Assembly: GCF_001954195.1 (NCBI RefSeq)
Contig: NZ_MBES01000054.1
Location: forward strand, 1-64,000
Direction: 5' to 3'
Source: Mycobacterium sp. IS-1264
GTDB taxonomy: Bacteria; Actinomycetota; Actinomycetes; Mycobacteriales; Mycobacteriaceae
Length of the DNA: 64,000 nucleotides
The stretch's first letter is position 1. Each line of letters opens with the position of its first letter. A program made the position numbers and the translations under genes. The notes beneath the pieces were generated by a model that worked only from the letters and a program-made list of their open reading frames with translations, had not been told where the DNA came from and searched no databases. Below, in pieces: positions 7,775 to 16,504 of this stretch.

Positions 7775-9022
7775 TCAGGCCCGCAACCGCAACGCCACTA
7801 ACCGCCCGACGATCCCGACGGCGAATACGGTCAGCCCCGAAATCACCGCCTGCCACGGCAAGGTGGCGACCAGCAGCAGGCAACCCGTCACGCCGCAGAC
7901 GTTCAGGAAGCGGCGGCGGCGCCTGTCGGCGGGCAGCGTGTAGGCGGAGGCGTTGGCGATCGCGTAGTAGATCAATACCCCGAACGACGAGAAGCCGATC
8001 ACCCCGCGTAGATCGACGGTGGCCACCAGGATGCAGACGATGACGCCGAGTGCGACCTCGGCGTGGTGCGGCACCCGGTAGCGGGGGTGAACGGCCGCCA
8101 GCCACGCGGGCAGATCGTGATGACGGCCCATCGCGAGCACGGTGCGGCCGAGCCCGGCGATCAGCGCGAGCAACGCGCCCAGGCTGGCCAGCGCGGCGCC
8201 GACGGTGATCACCGGCACCAGCGCCGGGATCCCGGCGGCCCGGACGGCCTCCGCCAGCGGAGCGGCGGCATGTGCGAGGCGGTCGGGTCCCGCGGCGAGC
8301 AGGGCCGCCACGCCGACCACGAAATAGATCGCTACCGCGATGGCCAGGGCGAGCGTTATTGCGCGGGGGATGGTGCGGGCCGGGTCGCGAACCTCCTCGC
8401 CCATCGTCGCGATCCGCGCGTAACCCGCGAAGGCGAAAAACAGAAACCCCGCCGACTGCAGAACACCGTAGACCGTGCCGGTCGGCCAGTGCATCAACTG
8501 CGACGGTGCGGGCCTGGTCACCCCGATCCCGATGACCACCGCGGCGAGCGCAATCACCGTGCAGGCCAACAGTATTCGGGCCAGCAGCGCGGTCTTGGTG
8601 ACGCCCCGGTAGTTCAGCGCGATCAACAGGACCACTGCTCCCACCCCGATGATTCGCTGCGCCCAGGCCGGCCCCGGAATCGCGTAGCTGGCGACCGTGA
8701 GAGCCATCGCCGCGCACGAGGCGGTCTTGCCGATCACGAATCCCCAACCGGCGATGAAGCCCCACCACGGGCCGAGGCGTTCACGCCCGTAGATATATGT
8801 CCCGCCCGACGTTGGATAGACCGCGGCCAGTTGCGCTGACGCGGTGGCGTTGCAGTACGCGATGGCGGCGGCCACCGCCAGCCCGATCAGCAGGCCCGCG
8901 CCGGCCGCCCGCGCGGCCGGGCCGAACGCCGCGAATACACCGGCGCCGATCATCGAGCCCAGCCCGATCACCACCGCGTCGATCGTGCCGAGCTGACGGG
9001 CCAGCCGCGGCTGTTCTTCCAT
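7775..9022 (-). CDS. APC-family amino acid permease
   Basis: A 415-residue transporter of the amino acid-polyamine-organocation superfamily with about twelve hydrophobic helices. TM1 carries G-S-M-I-G-A-G-V-F, the unwound substrate-binding segment of the family. TM6 contains F-F-A-F-A-G-Y-A-R, followed by the conserved E-E-V-R-D-P-A-R-T-I-P cytoplasmic loop. It imports an amino acid or related amine by ion coupling; specificity is not readable. H37Rv has no permease between Rv0540 and Rv0541c as far as I recall, so this looks like an accessory gene. It ends convergently to the Rv0540-like gene and starts six bases after the end of the upstream membrane protein gene, suggesting co-transcription. 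Confidence 0.9.
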   Translation of the reverse strand: MEEQPRLARQLGTIDAVVIGLGSMIGAGVFAAFGPAARAAGAGLLIGLAVAAAIAYCNATASAQLAAVYPTSGGTYIYGRERLGPWWGFIAGWGFVIGKTASCAAMALTVASYAIPGPAWAQRIIGVGAVVLLIALNYRGVTKTALLARILLACTVIALAAVVIGIGVTRPAPSQLMHWPTGTVYGVLQSAGFLFFAFAGYARIATMGEEVRDPARTIPRAITLALAIAVAIYFVVGVAALLAAGPDRLAHAAAPLAEAVRAAGIPALVPVITVGAALASLGALLALIAGLGRTVLAMGRHHDLPAWLAAVHPRYRVPHHAEVALGVIVCILVATVDLRGVIGFSSFGVLIYYAIANASAYTLPADRRRRRFLNVCGVTGCLLLVATLPWQAVISGLTVFAVGIVGRLVALRLRA

Positions 9023-9028
9023 AGTCGC

Positions 9029-10381
9029 CTACCAGTTCGTGAAGATCACGGAGTTGATCACCAGGGCGCCGGCAGCGTTGAGCGCCAACCACATTCGGTG
9101 TGAGCGTACCGGCAGCAGCGCGGGCGCCGCGGTGAGCCAGACGGTGAATGGCAGCCAGATCCGCTCGACCTCGGCCTTGCTCAGCATGCTCAGGTCGGCG
9201 ACGACGATGGCCGCCAGCATCGCCAGCAGCACCAGGTGAAAACCGGAGCGGCCGCGGATCGCGGCCCGGTCGAACAGCCGGGCGATCCCCGCGACGCTGC
9301 CCAGCCCGATCGCGCACACCACGCTCGCCAGGTTGGCCCAGCTCCAGTACGCGAACGGCCGGTCCTTGGCCACTCCCTGCCAATAGCGTTGCTGCACAAG
9401 GGTATAGCCGTCGAACCAGTAGAATCCCGCCACGGCGAAGGTCACCGCCACCGCCAGCGCGGCCAAAAACGCCGGGCCGAGCGCCCGCAGGACCGCTCGC
9501 CAGCCAGGCGCCGACACCAACACCGCCAACGCCGCAATGCCCATCAGCGCCAGGCCGTAGTTGACGAACACCCCCCACCCGAGCAGCAGGCCCGCGGCGG
9601 CGGCAACCAGCGCGGGAAACCGAACCGGCCGGTGCACCGCCACCGCCAGCAGCGCGATGCCCCACGCCGCGACTCCCGCGAAGTAGGCATCGGCGGAGAC
9701 CGCCACCCAGATTGCCGTCGGCGCCACCGCGACGAACGGTGCGGCCCGTCGCGCGGTCCGCTCGTCGGCCAGCGCGCGAACGCCGATCAGCACGGCCGCC
9801 GCCGCGCTGGACCCGGCGAGCAGGCACAGCAGGCCGGCCCAGGCCCCGCCGTGCAGGCCGATCCGGTCCAGCCACACGAAGGTCAACAGCGCACCCGGCG
9901 GATGCCCCGAGACGTGGGTGATCCACGAGTTCGGCTGGAAGTCGAGGATCCGGCTGGAGAAGGTGCGCACCGCCGCTGGAATATCGGTGATGCTTCCCAC
10001 CTGCGACAGGTACTCGTCGCGGGTGGTCAGCCGGCCGGCGAAGCCGCGTTGCCAGCCGTCGATCATCGCCAGCGCAAACGCCCACCCGCACGCGGTTGCC
10101 CAGCTGACCAGCACTAGGGCGCGCCACGAAAGACGTTGCGCCACAGCCGGTCCCCATAACACGGCGGCAACGGCGATGAGAATGGCCAGGCCGGTTCCCC
10201 AGCCGACATGGGCGTCCCAATAGCCGAAGATCGGCGCGGCGCCCGCCCGCATGGCAAAATGCTCCAGCCCGGTATCCGAACGGGGTTTGACGCCCCAGTT
10301 CAACCGCGGTAGCACGAACGCCGCCGCCAGCAGGACGACAGCGAAGGCGACGGCCAGCCACTCCCGGCGAGCAATCCTCAC
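9029..10381 (-). CDS. Polytopic membrane protein, GT-C-like (Rv0541c-like)
   Basis: A 450-residue membrane protein with about eleven hydrophobic helices. The first periplasmic loop carries L-E-H-F and the next A-H-V-G-W-G-T-G. A large loop near residues 125-165 contains D-E-Y-L, I-T-H-V-S-G-H-P-P-G-A. Acidic and histidine residues in an early external loop plus the H-P-P-G motif resemble GT-C polyprenyl-phosphate-dependent glycosyltransferases, so an arabinosyl- or mannosyltransferase-like role is possible, but this is inference. It starts at GTG 10381, 11 bases after the menE stop, and is probably in one operon with menE. Confidence 0.8.
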   Translation of the reverse strand: MRIARREWLAVAFAVVLLAAAFVLPRLNWGVKPRSDTGLEHFAMRAGAAPIFGYWDAHVGWGTGLAILIAVAAVLWGPAVAQRLSWRALVLVSWATACGWAFALAMIDGWQRGFAGRLTTRDEYLSQVGSITDIPAAVRTFSSRILDFQPNSWITHVSGHPPGALLTFVWLDRIGLHGGAWAGLLCLLAGSSAAAAVLIGVRALADERTARRAAPFVAVAPTAIWVAVSADAYFAGVAAWGIALLAVAVHRPVRFPALVAAAAGLLLGWGVFVNYGLALMGIAALAVLVSAPGWRAVLRALGPAFLAALAVAVTFAVAGFYWFDGYTLVQQRYWQGVAKDRPFAYWSWANLASVVCAIGLGSVAGIARLFDRAAIRGRSGFHLVLLAMLAAIVVADLSMLSKAEVERIWLPFTVWLTAAPALLPVRSHRMWLALNAAGALVINSVIFTNW

Positions 10382-10392
10382 GATCGCCCAGC

Positions 10393-11586
10393 CTATTGAT
10401 CGCCCGCGTTGGCGAACTGGCGCACCAACGCCGCCCTATCCACCTTGCCTATCCCACGACGCGGCAGCGCCGCGACGATGTGCAGCTCGCGCGGCGCGGC
10501 GGTGGCGTCGAGCGCGCGCGACACGTGCGCGCGCAGCTCGTCCAGCGTCGGGGGCGCGCAACCGTCGCTCACCACGACCGCGGCGACCACGCGCTGGCCC
10601 AACGTCGGGTCGGCCAGCCCGAAGACCGCGCAGTCGCTGACGGCCGGATGGGTGCATAGCGCCGCCTCCACCGGTTGCGGCAGCACGGTCAACCCGCCGG
10701 TGCTGATCGCGTCGTCGGCCCGGCCGAGCACGGTCAGCACGCCCGCGTCGTCGATGGCGCCGACGTCGTCGGTTCGAAACCAGCCCGGCTCGGCGAACGG
10801 ATCGGGATCGACCGGGTTGCGATAGCCCTTGGCGAGCGTCGAGCCGCCGATCACGATGCGCCCGTCGGTCACCCGCAGCCGGACCCCGTCCAGCGGGACG
10901 CCGTCATAGACGCAGCCGCCGGCGGTCTCGCTCATCCCGTACGTGCGCACCACCGCGATCCCGGCCTCGGCCGCGGCCTCGAGAACCGGCCGCGGAGCCG
11001 GCCCTCCGCCGATCAGCACGGCGTCCAGGTTGGCCAGCGCCGCCGTCGCCGCCGCATCGGTCAGGGCCTTGGCCAGCTGCGCGGCCACCAGCGACGTGTA
11101 CCGCCGGCCGGCGCCCAATCGCCTTACGGCGCCGGGCAATTGGGTGACGTCGAAGCCGGCGGAAACATCCAGCTCGACGGGCGTGGACCCGGCCAGCACG
11201 CTGCGTACCAACACCTGTACGCCGGCGATGTGATGGGGCGGCAACGCCAGCAGCCAGCTCCCCGGGCCGCCGAGCCGGTCGTGGGTCGCCGATGCGCTGG
11301 CGACCAAGGCGGCCGCGGTCAGCAAGGCTCCCTTGGGCGCGCCGGTGGTTCCCGACGTCGTCGCCACCAGGGCGACGTCGTCGTCTATGGCGTCGCCCAC
11401 GCGCAACGCGTGCAGCTCGGAATCGCCCTCACCCGCCGGGGCCACGACCAGAGCCGGATCACCGCCATCCAGCACCCCGGCCAGCGCGGGCAGCAGCTCC
11501 TTGGTGGCGGAGCCCGGCGCGACGCGCAGCGCCCGCAGAACGGCTATGCGTGGGCCCCGCCGTCGTGTTCTCCATCGAGCGGCCAA
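10393..11586 (-). CDS. menE: o-succinylbenzoate-CoA ligase MenE
   Basis: Acyl-adenylating enzyme that activates o-succinylbenzoate with CoA in menaquinone synthesis. It is a short ANL-family ligase of under 400 residues, as usual for mycobacterial MenE. The P-loop T-T-S-G-T-T-G-A-P-K-G lies near residue 78, R-T-Y-G-M-S-E-T (A5) in the middle, W-F-R-T-D-D and R-A-D-D-A-I-S-T-G-G near the hinge, and the catalytic C-terminal Lys in R-G-I-G-K-V-D-R. The start is uncertain: the family-conserved N-terminus (L-R-A-L-R-V-A-P-G) has no ATG or GTG at its edge. GTG 11586 overlaps the upstream gene by 43 bases, while GTG 11475 would remove this segment. The upstream DUF3349 gene overlaps, so the genes are translationally linked. 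Confidence 0.9.
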   Translation of the reverse strand: MAARWRTRRRGPRIAVLRALRVAPGSATKELLPALAGVLDGGDPALVVAPAGEGDSELHALRVGDAIDDDVALVATTSGTTGAPKGALLTAAALVASASATHDRLGGPGSWLLALPPHHIAGVQVLVRSVLAGSTPVELDVSAGFDVTQLPGAVRRLGAGRRYTSLVAAQLAKALTDAAATAALANLDAVLIGGGPAPRPVLEAAAEAGIAVVRTYGMSETAGGCVYDGVPLDGVRLRVTDGRIVIGGSTLAKGYRNPVDPDPFAEPGWFRTDDVGAIDDAGVLTVLGRADDAISTGGLTVLPQPVEAALCTHPAVSDCAVFGLADPTLGQRVVAAVVVSDGCAPPTLDELRAHVSRALDATAAPRELHIVAALPRRGIGKVDRAALVRQFANAGDQ

Positions 11587-11846
11587 CCCTTGGCGGCCAA
11601 CCGGACGCGCACTCGCTCGATGTCGTCCTCGGACGGCAGTTCGTCGGTGAGCTTGCTGATCGCCACACCGATGTCGATCTTGTCGAATTCGCCGCGCGCC
11701 ATCAGGTCACCGGCCACGGCTTTGACTTCGTCGTTGGTCAGCCGCCGGGATAGCAGCGCGAGCACCGCGAAGGTGTCGGTCGCCGGAACGCCCTCCGGAT
11801 ATCCCGCGCGCAACCACGAGACAACGGAACTCAGGAATCGGTTCAC
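11544..11846 (-). CDS. DUF3349 family protein (Rv0543c-like)
   Basis: A 100-residue small acidic, probably all-helical protein of the actinobacterial DUF3349 family. The N-terminus contains F-L-S-S-V-V-S-W-L-R-A-G-Y-P-E-G-V-P, and the middle has L-T-N-D-E-V-K-A-V-A-G-D-L with a conserved D-I-G-V-A-I-S-K-L-T-D stretch. There is no membrane segment or signal peptide. The function is unknown. It overlaps menE downstream and lies 52 bases after the Rv0544c-like gene. The same arrangement is found in H37Rv. Confidence 0.85.
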   Translation of the reverse strand: MNRFLSSVVSWLRAGYPEGVPATDTFAVLALLSRRLTNDEVKAVAGDLMARGEFDKIDIGVAISKLTDELPSEDDIERVRVRLAAKGWPLDGEHDGGAHA

Positions 11847-11898
11847 TTGCTATCTCTCCGGGCGAGGGATCGGCAGGTCGGTGGACAACGATTCAATG

Positions 11899-12204
11899 CT
11901 ACTTGTGCGGCGGCTTTGCTCCCAGGAAGGGCTGGCCGATCTGGTGCGCGATGAAGTCGCGGGAGATGTACAGCAGAGCGAAGGCAATCACCGCAATCAC
12001 CACCGCGTAGATCACCCACGCGATCGCCAGCAGCATCGGATTCTTGTGTGGCGCGGTGCCGTCGGTGGTGACCTGCCCGGCCCCGACGGCGTGCAACCGC
12101 AGCCCGAGGGCGAACAGTCCCGGCAGCGCGGCGCCGGCCAGCATGGCGAAGACCAGGATCTTCAGGGACGCCTGGTAGTTGAACCAATCGCTGAAGTGGC
12201 TCAT
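11899..12204 (-). CDS. Small two-helix membrane protein (Rv0544c-like)
   Basis: A 101-residue protein with two hydrophobic helices (about residues 14-36 and 60-83) separated by a polar loop. The short C-terminal tail ends G-A-K-P-P-H-K. The ATG at 12204 overlaps the pitA stop (ATGA), so its synthesis is coupled to PitA. A role as accessory subunit or regulator of the phosphate transporter is suggested only by this coupling. No known domain is recognised. Confidence 0.8.
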   Translation of the reverse strand: MSHFSDWFNYQASLKILVFAMLAGAALPGLFALGLRLHAVGAGQVTTDGTAPHKNPMLLAIAWVIYAVVIAVIAFALLYISRDFIAHQIGQPFLGAKPPHK

Positions 12205-13433
12205 GAGGGGTTCCCGGCGCTCACGGTGTCCTGCGAGCCGGTGCCGGCCGCGCCCGACCTCGGGCCGGTATCGGACGGCGGTTTTTCGTCCGACCCCTCG
12301 AGGCCGGCGGTGAGGCTGCCCTCCCATTCGGCGTTGACGTTCTTGTGGTCGACCTTGACCCTGCGCGACCGCAGGTAGATCGCCGTAGAGGTGGCGATCA
12401 GCAGGCCGAAGCCGATGATCGCGCCGGGGAATCCCCCGATGAGGTGCACGATCCAATAGGTGATCGCCCCGACCAGCCCGGCTAACGGAAGGGTCACCAG
12501 CCATGCGACCGCCATCCGCCCGGCCACGCCCCAGCGCACCTCGCCGCCGGGCTTGCCCAGCCCGCTGCCCAGCACCGAACCGGTGCAGACCTGCGTCGTC
12601 GACAGCGCGTAGCCGAAGTGGGTGGACAGCAGAATGACTGCGGCCGAGGAAGATTCGGCGGCCATGCCCTGCGGCGACTTGATCTCGACGAGTCCCTTGC
12701 CCAGGGTGCGGATGATCCGCCAGCCGCCCAGGTAGGTACCCGCCGCCATCGCCAGGGCGCAACAGACGATGACCCAAAGGGGCGGCGCCGCGTCGGTCTT
12801 GCTGACCGCGCCGTAGGACATCAGCGCCAGGAAGATGATGCCCATCGTCTTCTGCGCGTCGCCGGTGCCGTGCGCCAGGGAGACCAGCGACGCCGAGCCC
12901 CACTGGCCGTACCGGAAGCCGGCCTCGGTGCGGTTGGTCGCAATGCCGCGGGTGATCCGGTAGACCAGCCAGGTCGCAATTGCGCCGACAACGATGGCCA
13001 GGATCGCGGCGACGACGGCCGGGATCAGCACCTTGGACACCAGGCCCTTCCAGATCACGCCGTGCGCGCCGACGGCGGCGATCGTCGCGCCGACGATGCC
13101 GCCGATCAGCGCGTGCGAGGAGCTGGAGGGGATGCCGAGCAGCCAGGTCAGCAGGTTCCAGACGATGCCGCCGACCAGGCCGGCGAACACCAATTGCAGC
13201 GTCACGATGTGGCCGTCGATCAGACCCTTGGCGATCGTGGCCGCAACCGCGGTGGACATGAACGCGCCCACCAGGTTGAGGACAGCGGACAGCGCGACGG
13301 CGGCCTTGGGCGCCAGGGCGCCGCTGGCGATGGAGGTCGCCATCGCGTTGCCCGTGTCATGGAAGCCGTTGGTGAAATCGAAAGCGAGTGCCGTGATTAC
13401 GACGATGATGAGGAGGAACAAATCGATGTTCAC
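12201..13433 (-). CDS. pitA: Low-affinity inorganic phosphate transporter PitA
   Basis: A 410-residue PiT family symporter that imports phosphate, probably as a metal-phosphate complex, with protons. The two inverted family signatures are present: F-T-N-G-F-H-D-T-G-N-A near residue 20 in the first half and A-H-G-T-G-D-A-Q-K-T-M-G in the second half. There are about ten membrane helices, and a hydrophilic C-terminal extension of about 60 residues. It starts at GTG 13433, with a purine-poor leader. It is the first gene of a probable unit pitA, Rv0544c-like, DUF3349, menE, Rv0541c-like, permease. Confidence 0.93.
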   Translation of the reverse strand: MNIDLFLLIIVVITALAFDFTNGFHDTGNAMATSIASGALAPKAAVALSAVLNLVGAFMSTAVAATIAKGLIDGHIVTLQLVFAGLVGGIVWNLLTWLLGIPSSSSHALIGGIVGATIAAVGAHGVIWKGLVSKVLIPAVVAAILAIVVGAIATWLVYRITRGIATNRTEAGFRYGQWGSASLVSLAHGTGDAQKTMGIIFLALMSYGAVSKTDAAPPLWVIVCCALAMAAGTYLGGWRIIRTLGKGLVEIKSPQGMAAESSSAAVILLSTHFGYALSTTQVCTGSVLGSGLGKPGGEVRWGVAGRMAVAWLVTLPLAGLVGAITYWIVHLIGGFPGAIIGFGLLIATSTAIYLRSRRVKVDHKNVNAEWEGSLTAGLEGSDEKPPSDTGPRSGAAGTGSQDTVSAGNPS

Positions 13434-13526
13434 AGCGCCTGATTCTGGTAGTTGGGGGATTAAATTGTCGAACGCTGAGATGGCGGAAACGCAGGTGTAC
13501 CTCGACTCGTCGTTGAATATTAGCGC

Positions 13527-13937
13527 TTAGTTAACCTTACGTTCCCCACCCCCGCCGCGCGTGTCCCGGCGCAGCGGGTGCTCGGGCGGGACCTCGACGA
13601 AAATCAGCGTGATTCCGTCCGGATCGGTCACGTGCATCTCGCGCAGGCCCCAGGGTTCCTGCCGTGCCTCGCGGGCGATCGCCACCCCGCGGCCCTCCAG
13701 CTCGGCCTGTGTCGCCGCGACGTCGCGGACCTGCAGCCACAGCGCGCCGGGAAAGGGGCCCCGCGAGTGGTCGGGGCTGCCGTAGCCCGCCAGCTCCAGC
13801 AGCGATTGGCCGGCGAAAAACACTGTGCCCGCACCGTAATCGCGGGCGATGGCCAGGCCGATCTTGTCGCGGTAGAAGCTCAACGATTGCTGATAGTCCG
13901 CCGGCCGGAGCAGCATCCGGCTGCCCAGGATCTCCAT
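13527..13937 (-). CDS. Glyoxalase/VOC superfamily protein (Rv0546c-like)
   Basis: A 136-residue single-module vicinal-oxygen-chelate protein. The N-terminal beta-alpha-beta half has Y-Q-Q-S-L-S-F-Y-R-D-K-I-G-L, and the C-terminal half has E-M-H-V-T-D-P-D-G-I-T-L-I-F-V-E-V, where the final E is a typical metal ligand. The reaction cannot be assigned; such proteins range from glyoxalases to resistance proteins. ATG 13937 was chosen because the homology begins exactly there (M-E-I-L). It lies 13 bases after the mycothiol-dependent-type gene and is probably co-transcribed with it. Confidence 0.85.
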   Translation of the reverse strand: MEILGSRMLLRPADYQQSLSFYRDKIGLAIARDYGAGTVFFAGQSLLELAGYGSPDHSRGPFPGALWLQVRDVAATQAELEGRGVAIAREARQEPWGLREMHVTDPDGITLIFVEVPPEHPLRRDTRGGGGERKVN

Positions 13938-13950
13938 AGCGTCGTGTCTA

Positions 13951-14574
13951 TCACGTGCACCGGCTGCGCAGGGTTTCGACGCCCGGACCGGCGAGATCAT
14001 CGCACCCGGCGGCACGGCCGGTCATCGCGAGGAGCAACGACAGCAGCGGACCCTCGACCGCCTCGCCCTCTCCGTGCTGCCAGTCGTCGTCGGTGGCCTT
14101 CAGGGCGAGCCCGGCGACGCGCTTCTTGGATCCGATCAGCATGTTGGAGCCCTTGAAGAACTCGATCACCTCGCGAACCGCGTCGGGCGGGTAGGCGTGC
14201 GCAATGCCCAGCGGCCGCCGCAGGTCCTCGCCATGCACCACCACCTCACCGAGCCAGGAGGTCTTGGGGCCCGGCGGTGCCGAGGTGGAGTCCTGCAAGT
14301 CACGGAATTCGCGCAGGGTGGCGGCCGGATCGGGGCCGCGGTGCTTGGCGATCTGGGCGTTGGCGAACTTGTCGAAGCTGAACCCGGCCTTGGCCATGTT
14401 GAGAAAGAAGGTGGCCGGGTTCAGTGAGGCGGTCGCCGACAGGTGCGCGACGATGTCGCGGACCGTCCAGCCCGGGCAGAGCGACGGCGTATCCCACTGC
14501 GCCGGCTCCAGGTCGGCGAGGTCGTTGGCGAGCGCCCCGCGCTCGGCGGCGATGGTGGCCCACAGATCAGACAT
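13951..14574 (-). CDS. Maleylpyruvate isomerase/DinB-type, mycothiol-dependent family protein
   Basis: A 207-residue member of the actinobacterial DinB-like family. The N-terminal four-helix region contains L-C-P-G-W-T-V-R-D-I-V-A-H-L, whose His is one metal ligand, and the G-E-V-V-V-H-G-E-D-L-R-R-P stretch supplies the other His. This H...H-x-x-x-D pattern is characteristic of mycothiol-dependent isomerases and S-transferases. The substrate is unknown. It lies between the SDR gene upstream (15 bases) and the glyoxalase-like gene downstream. I recall no counterpart at this place in H37Rv. Confidence 0.85.
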   Translation of the reverse strand: MSDLWATIAAERGALANDLADLEPAQWDTPSLCPGWTVRDIVAHLSATASLNPATFFLNMAKAGFSFDKFANAQIAKHRGPDPAATLREFRDLQDSTSAPPGPKTSWLGEVVVHGEDLRRPLGIAHAYPPDAVREVIEFFKGSNMLIGSKKRVAGLALKATDDDWQHGEGEAVEGPLLSLLLAMTGRAAGCDDLAGPGVETLRSRCT

Positions 14575-14589
14575 GGCGACCTCCCGGAG

Positions 14590-15480
14590 TTAATGGGAAT
14601 CGTTGAGGTGGTCGGCGCGGCGTGACATGAGCGCATTGACCCAGCGGGGGCCGACGGTGTTCAACGCGTTGAGGGCGACGGCCATCCGCGGCGCGATCCG
14701 CACCGGCCGGGTGCGGGCGGCGGTGACCATCCATTCGGCGGCTTCTTCCGGGCTCAAAGCGGGCATCCCGTCATACGCCTTTGTGGGTTTGATCATAGGA
14801 GTTGCGACCAGCGGGTAGTAGAGCGTTGTCGAGTGCACGCCCTTGTGGCCCCACTCGGTTTCCACGACCCGGCCGATGGTTCCCAGCGCGGCCTTCGACG
14901 CGTTGTACACCCCGAACATCGGCGATGCCTCCGACATCACTCCCCAGGTCGAGACGTTGATGATGTGGCCGTCGCCGCGCTCGAGCATCCCGGGCGCGAG
15001 CCCGCGAATCAGCCGCAGCGGGCCGTAGTAGTTCAGCGCCATGATTCGCTCGACGTCGTGCCAGCGTTCCAGCGATTGGGCCAGCGGCCGCCGGATCGAA
15101 CGGGCGGCGTTGTTGATCAAAATGTCGACGCCGCTGAGGCGCTCGTCGACCTCGGACACCAGCGCGTCGATGGCGTCCATGTCCGAGAGGTCACACGCCA
15201 TCGCCGTCGCCTCGCCACCCGCGGCCGCGATCCGGTCGACCAGCGCGTCCAGCAGCTCCTGGCGGCGGGCCACGGCGAGGACGGTGGCCCCGTGTTTGGC
15301 GAACAGTTCGGCCCCGGCCTCGCCGATGCCCGACGACGCGCCGGTGAGCAGAATCCGCTTGCCGTCGAGGCTGACCGGTTTGATCGGGGGCCGGTTGACC
15401 AGAATCTGCGGCGAAATCGGCGGCCGCATGGTGGCCAGCACCAGCTGGTCGGTCAGGCGGCGAAGGGGACTCTTGCTCAC
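14590..15480 (-). CDS. Short-chain dehydrogenase/reductase (Rv0547c-like)
   Basis: A 296-residue classical SDR oxidoreductase. The cofactor motif T-G-A-S-S-G-I-G spans residues 46-53, N-N-A-A is at 124-127, and the catalytic triad Ser178, Tyr193, Lys197 (Y-N-A-S-K) is complete. A basic residue pair after strand 2 (A-R-R) suggests NADP(H). An N-terminal extension of about 35 residues precedes the Rossmann fold. The substrate is unknown; similarity in style to acylglycerol/fatty-acid-type SDRs is noted without proof. It is transcribed in the same direction as menB, whose stop lies 22 bases upstream of this gene's start. Confidence 0.88.
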   Translation of the reverse strand: MSKSPLRRLTDQLVLATMRPPISPQILVNRPPIKPVSLDGKRILLTGASSGIGEAGAELFAKHGATVLAVARRQELLDALVDRIAAAGGEATAMACDLSDMDAIDALVSEVDERLSGVDILINNAARSIRRPLAQSLERWHDVERIMALNYYGPLRLIRGLAPGMLERGDGHIINVSTWGVMSEASPMFGVYNASKAALGTIGRVVETEWGHKGVHSTTLYYPLVATPMIKPTKAYDGMPALSPEEAAEWMVTAARTRPVRIAPRMAVALNALNTVGPRWVNALMSRRADHLNDSH

Positions 15481-15502
15481 CGAGGGAGTCTAAGCGCGGC
15501 CC

Positions 15503-16414
15503 TCAGAAGTAGCGGGGGAACGGGGTCCAGTCCGGTGGCCGCTTCTCCAGGAACGCGTCGCGGCCCTCGACGGCCTCGTCGGTCATGTACGCCAGCCGGG
15601 TGGCCTCTCCCGCGAAGAGCTGCTGACCCACCAGACCGTCGTCGAGCAGATTGAACGCGAACTTCAACATCCGTTGCGCCTGAGGCGATTTCGCGTTGAT
15701 CTCGCGCGCCCACTGCGCCCCCACGCGTTCGAGCTCGGCGTGCGCGACGACCTCGTTGACCGCGCCCATCTGGTGCATCTGCTCGGCGGTGTACGCGCGG
15801 CCGAGGAAGAAGATCTCGCGGGCGAACTTCTGGCCGACCTGACGGGCCAGATACGCGCTGCCGTAACCGCCGTCGAAGCTGCCGACGTCGGCGTCGGTCT
15901 GCTTGAAGCGGGCGTGCTCGCGGCTGGCCAGGGTGAGATCGCAGACCACGTGCAGGCTGTGCCCGCCGCCGGCCGCCCACCCGTTCACCAGGCAGATGAC
16001 CACCTTGGGCATGAACCGGATCAGCCGCTGCACCTCGAGGATGTGCAGCCGGCCGGCCCGGGCGGCGTCGACGGTGTCGGCGGTCTCCCCGCTCGCGTAT
16101 TGATAGCCCGACCGGCCGCGGATCCGCTGATCGCCGCCGGAGCAGAACGCCCAGCCGCCGTCCTTGGGCGACGGCCCGTTACCGGTCAGCAGCACCACGC
16201 CCACGTCGGGCGACATGCGGGCGTGGTCGAGCACCCGGTACAGCTCGTCGACGGTGTGCGGCCGGAACGCGTTGCGCACCTCGGGCCGGTCAAACGCCAC
16301 CCGCACCGTGGCATCGTCGACGTGGCGGTGGTAGGTGATGTCGGTCAGATCGCCGAAGCCGTCGACGGGCCGCCATGCCGTCGCGTCAAAAGGGTTGTCA
16401 CTCAAGGCAGACAT
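15503..16414 (-). CDS. menB: 1,4-dihydroxy-2-naphthoyl-CoA synthase MenB
   Basis: Crotonase-fold enzyme that cyclises o-succinylbenzoyl-CoA to 1,4-dihydroxy-2-naphthoyl-CoA in menaquinone synthesis. It is 303 residues, near the mycobacterial length. Diagnostic segments are V-R-N-A-F-R-P-H-T-V-D-E-L, W-A-F-C-S-G-G-D-Q-R-I-R-G (oxyanion hole), V-N-G-W-A-A-G-G-G-H-S-L-H and the catalytic region D-A-D-V-G-S-F-D-G-G-Y-G-S. The conserved C-terminus P-P-D-W-T-P-F-P-R-Y-F closes the active site of the neighbouring subunit. ATG 16414 was chosen because the family homology starts with S-D-N-P-F-D. Paired palindromes lie directly upstream. Confidence 0.95.
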   Translation of the reverse strand: MSALSDNPFDATAWRPVDGFGDLTDITYHRHVDDATVRVAFDRPEVRNAFRPHTVDELYRVLDHARMSPDVGVVLLTGNGPSPKDGGWAFCSGGDQRIRGRSGYQYASGETADTVDAARAGRLHILEVQRLIRFMPKVVICLVNGWAAGGGHSLHVVCDLTLASREHARFKQTDADVGSFDGGYGSAYLARQVGQKFAREIFFLGRAYTAEQMHQMGAVNEVVAHAELERVGAQWAREINAKSPQAQRMLKFAFNLLDDGLVGQQLFAGEATRLAYMTDEAVEGRDAFLEKRPPDWTPFPRYF

Positions 16415-16438
16415 GACCGCAACCCTAACCGCGCCCGT

Positions 16439-16494
16439 CGAGCGTGACGCCACAGTCACACTCGACCGCGAACGTGACTGCAGTGTCACGTTCG
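16439..16494. repeat. Paired 26-nt palindromes, 30-bp period (site 1)
   Basis: Two hairpin units, at 16439-16464 and 16469-16494. Unit 1 has arms CGAGCGTGAC and GTCACACTCG (one mismatch) around a 6-base loop. Unit 2 has perfect arms CGAACGTGAC and GTCACGTTCG around a 6-base loop. A second pair with the same unit length and spacing lies at 55278-55333. They lie between the menB start and the stop of the aldo/keto reductase gene, so they could act as a terminator for the latter or as a processed or structural element. Confidence 0.7.
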
Positions 16495-16504
16495 AGGCAA
16501 GCAC

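Noticed and set aside
8781..10361. 526-codon minus-strand frame
   Set aside because: It lies in another frame of the Rv0541c-like gene and the permease gene and is Arg/Gly-rich without motifs.
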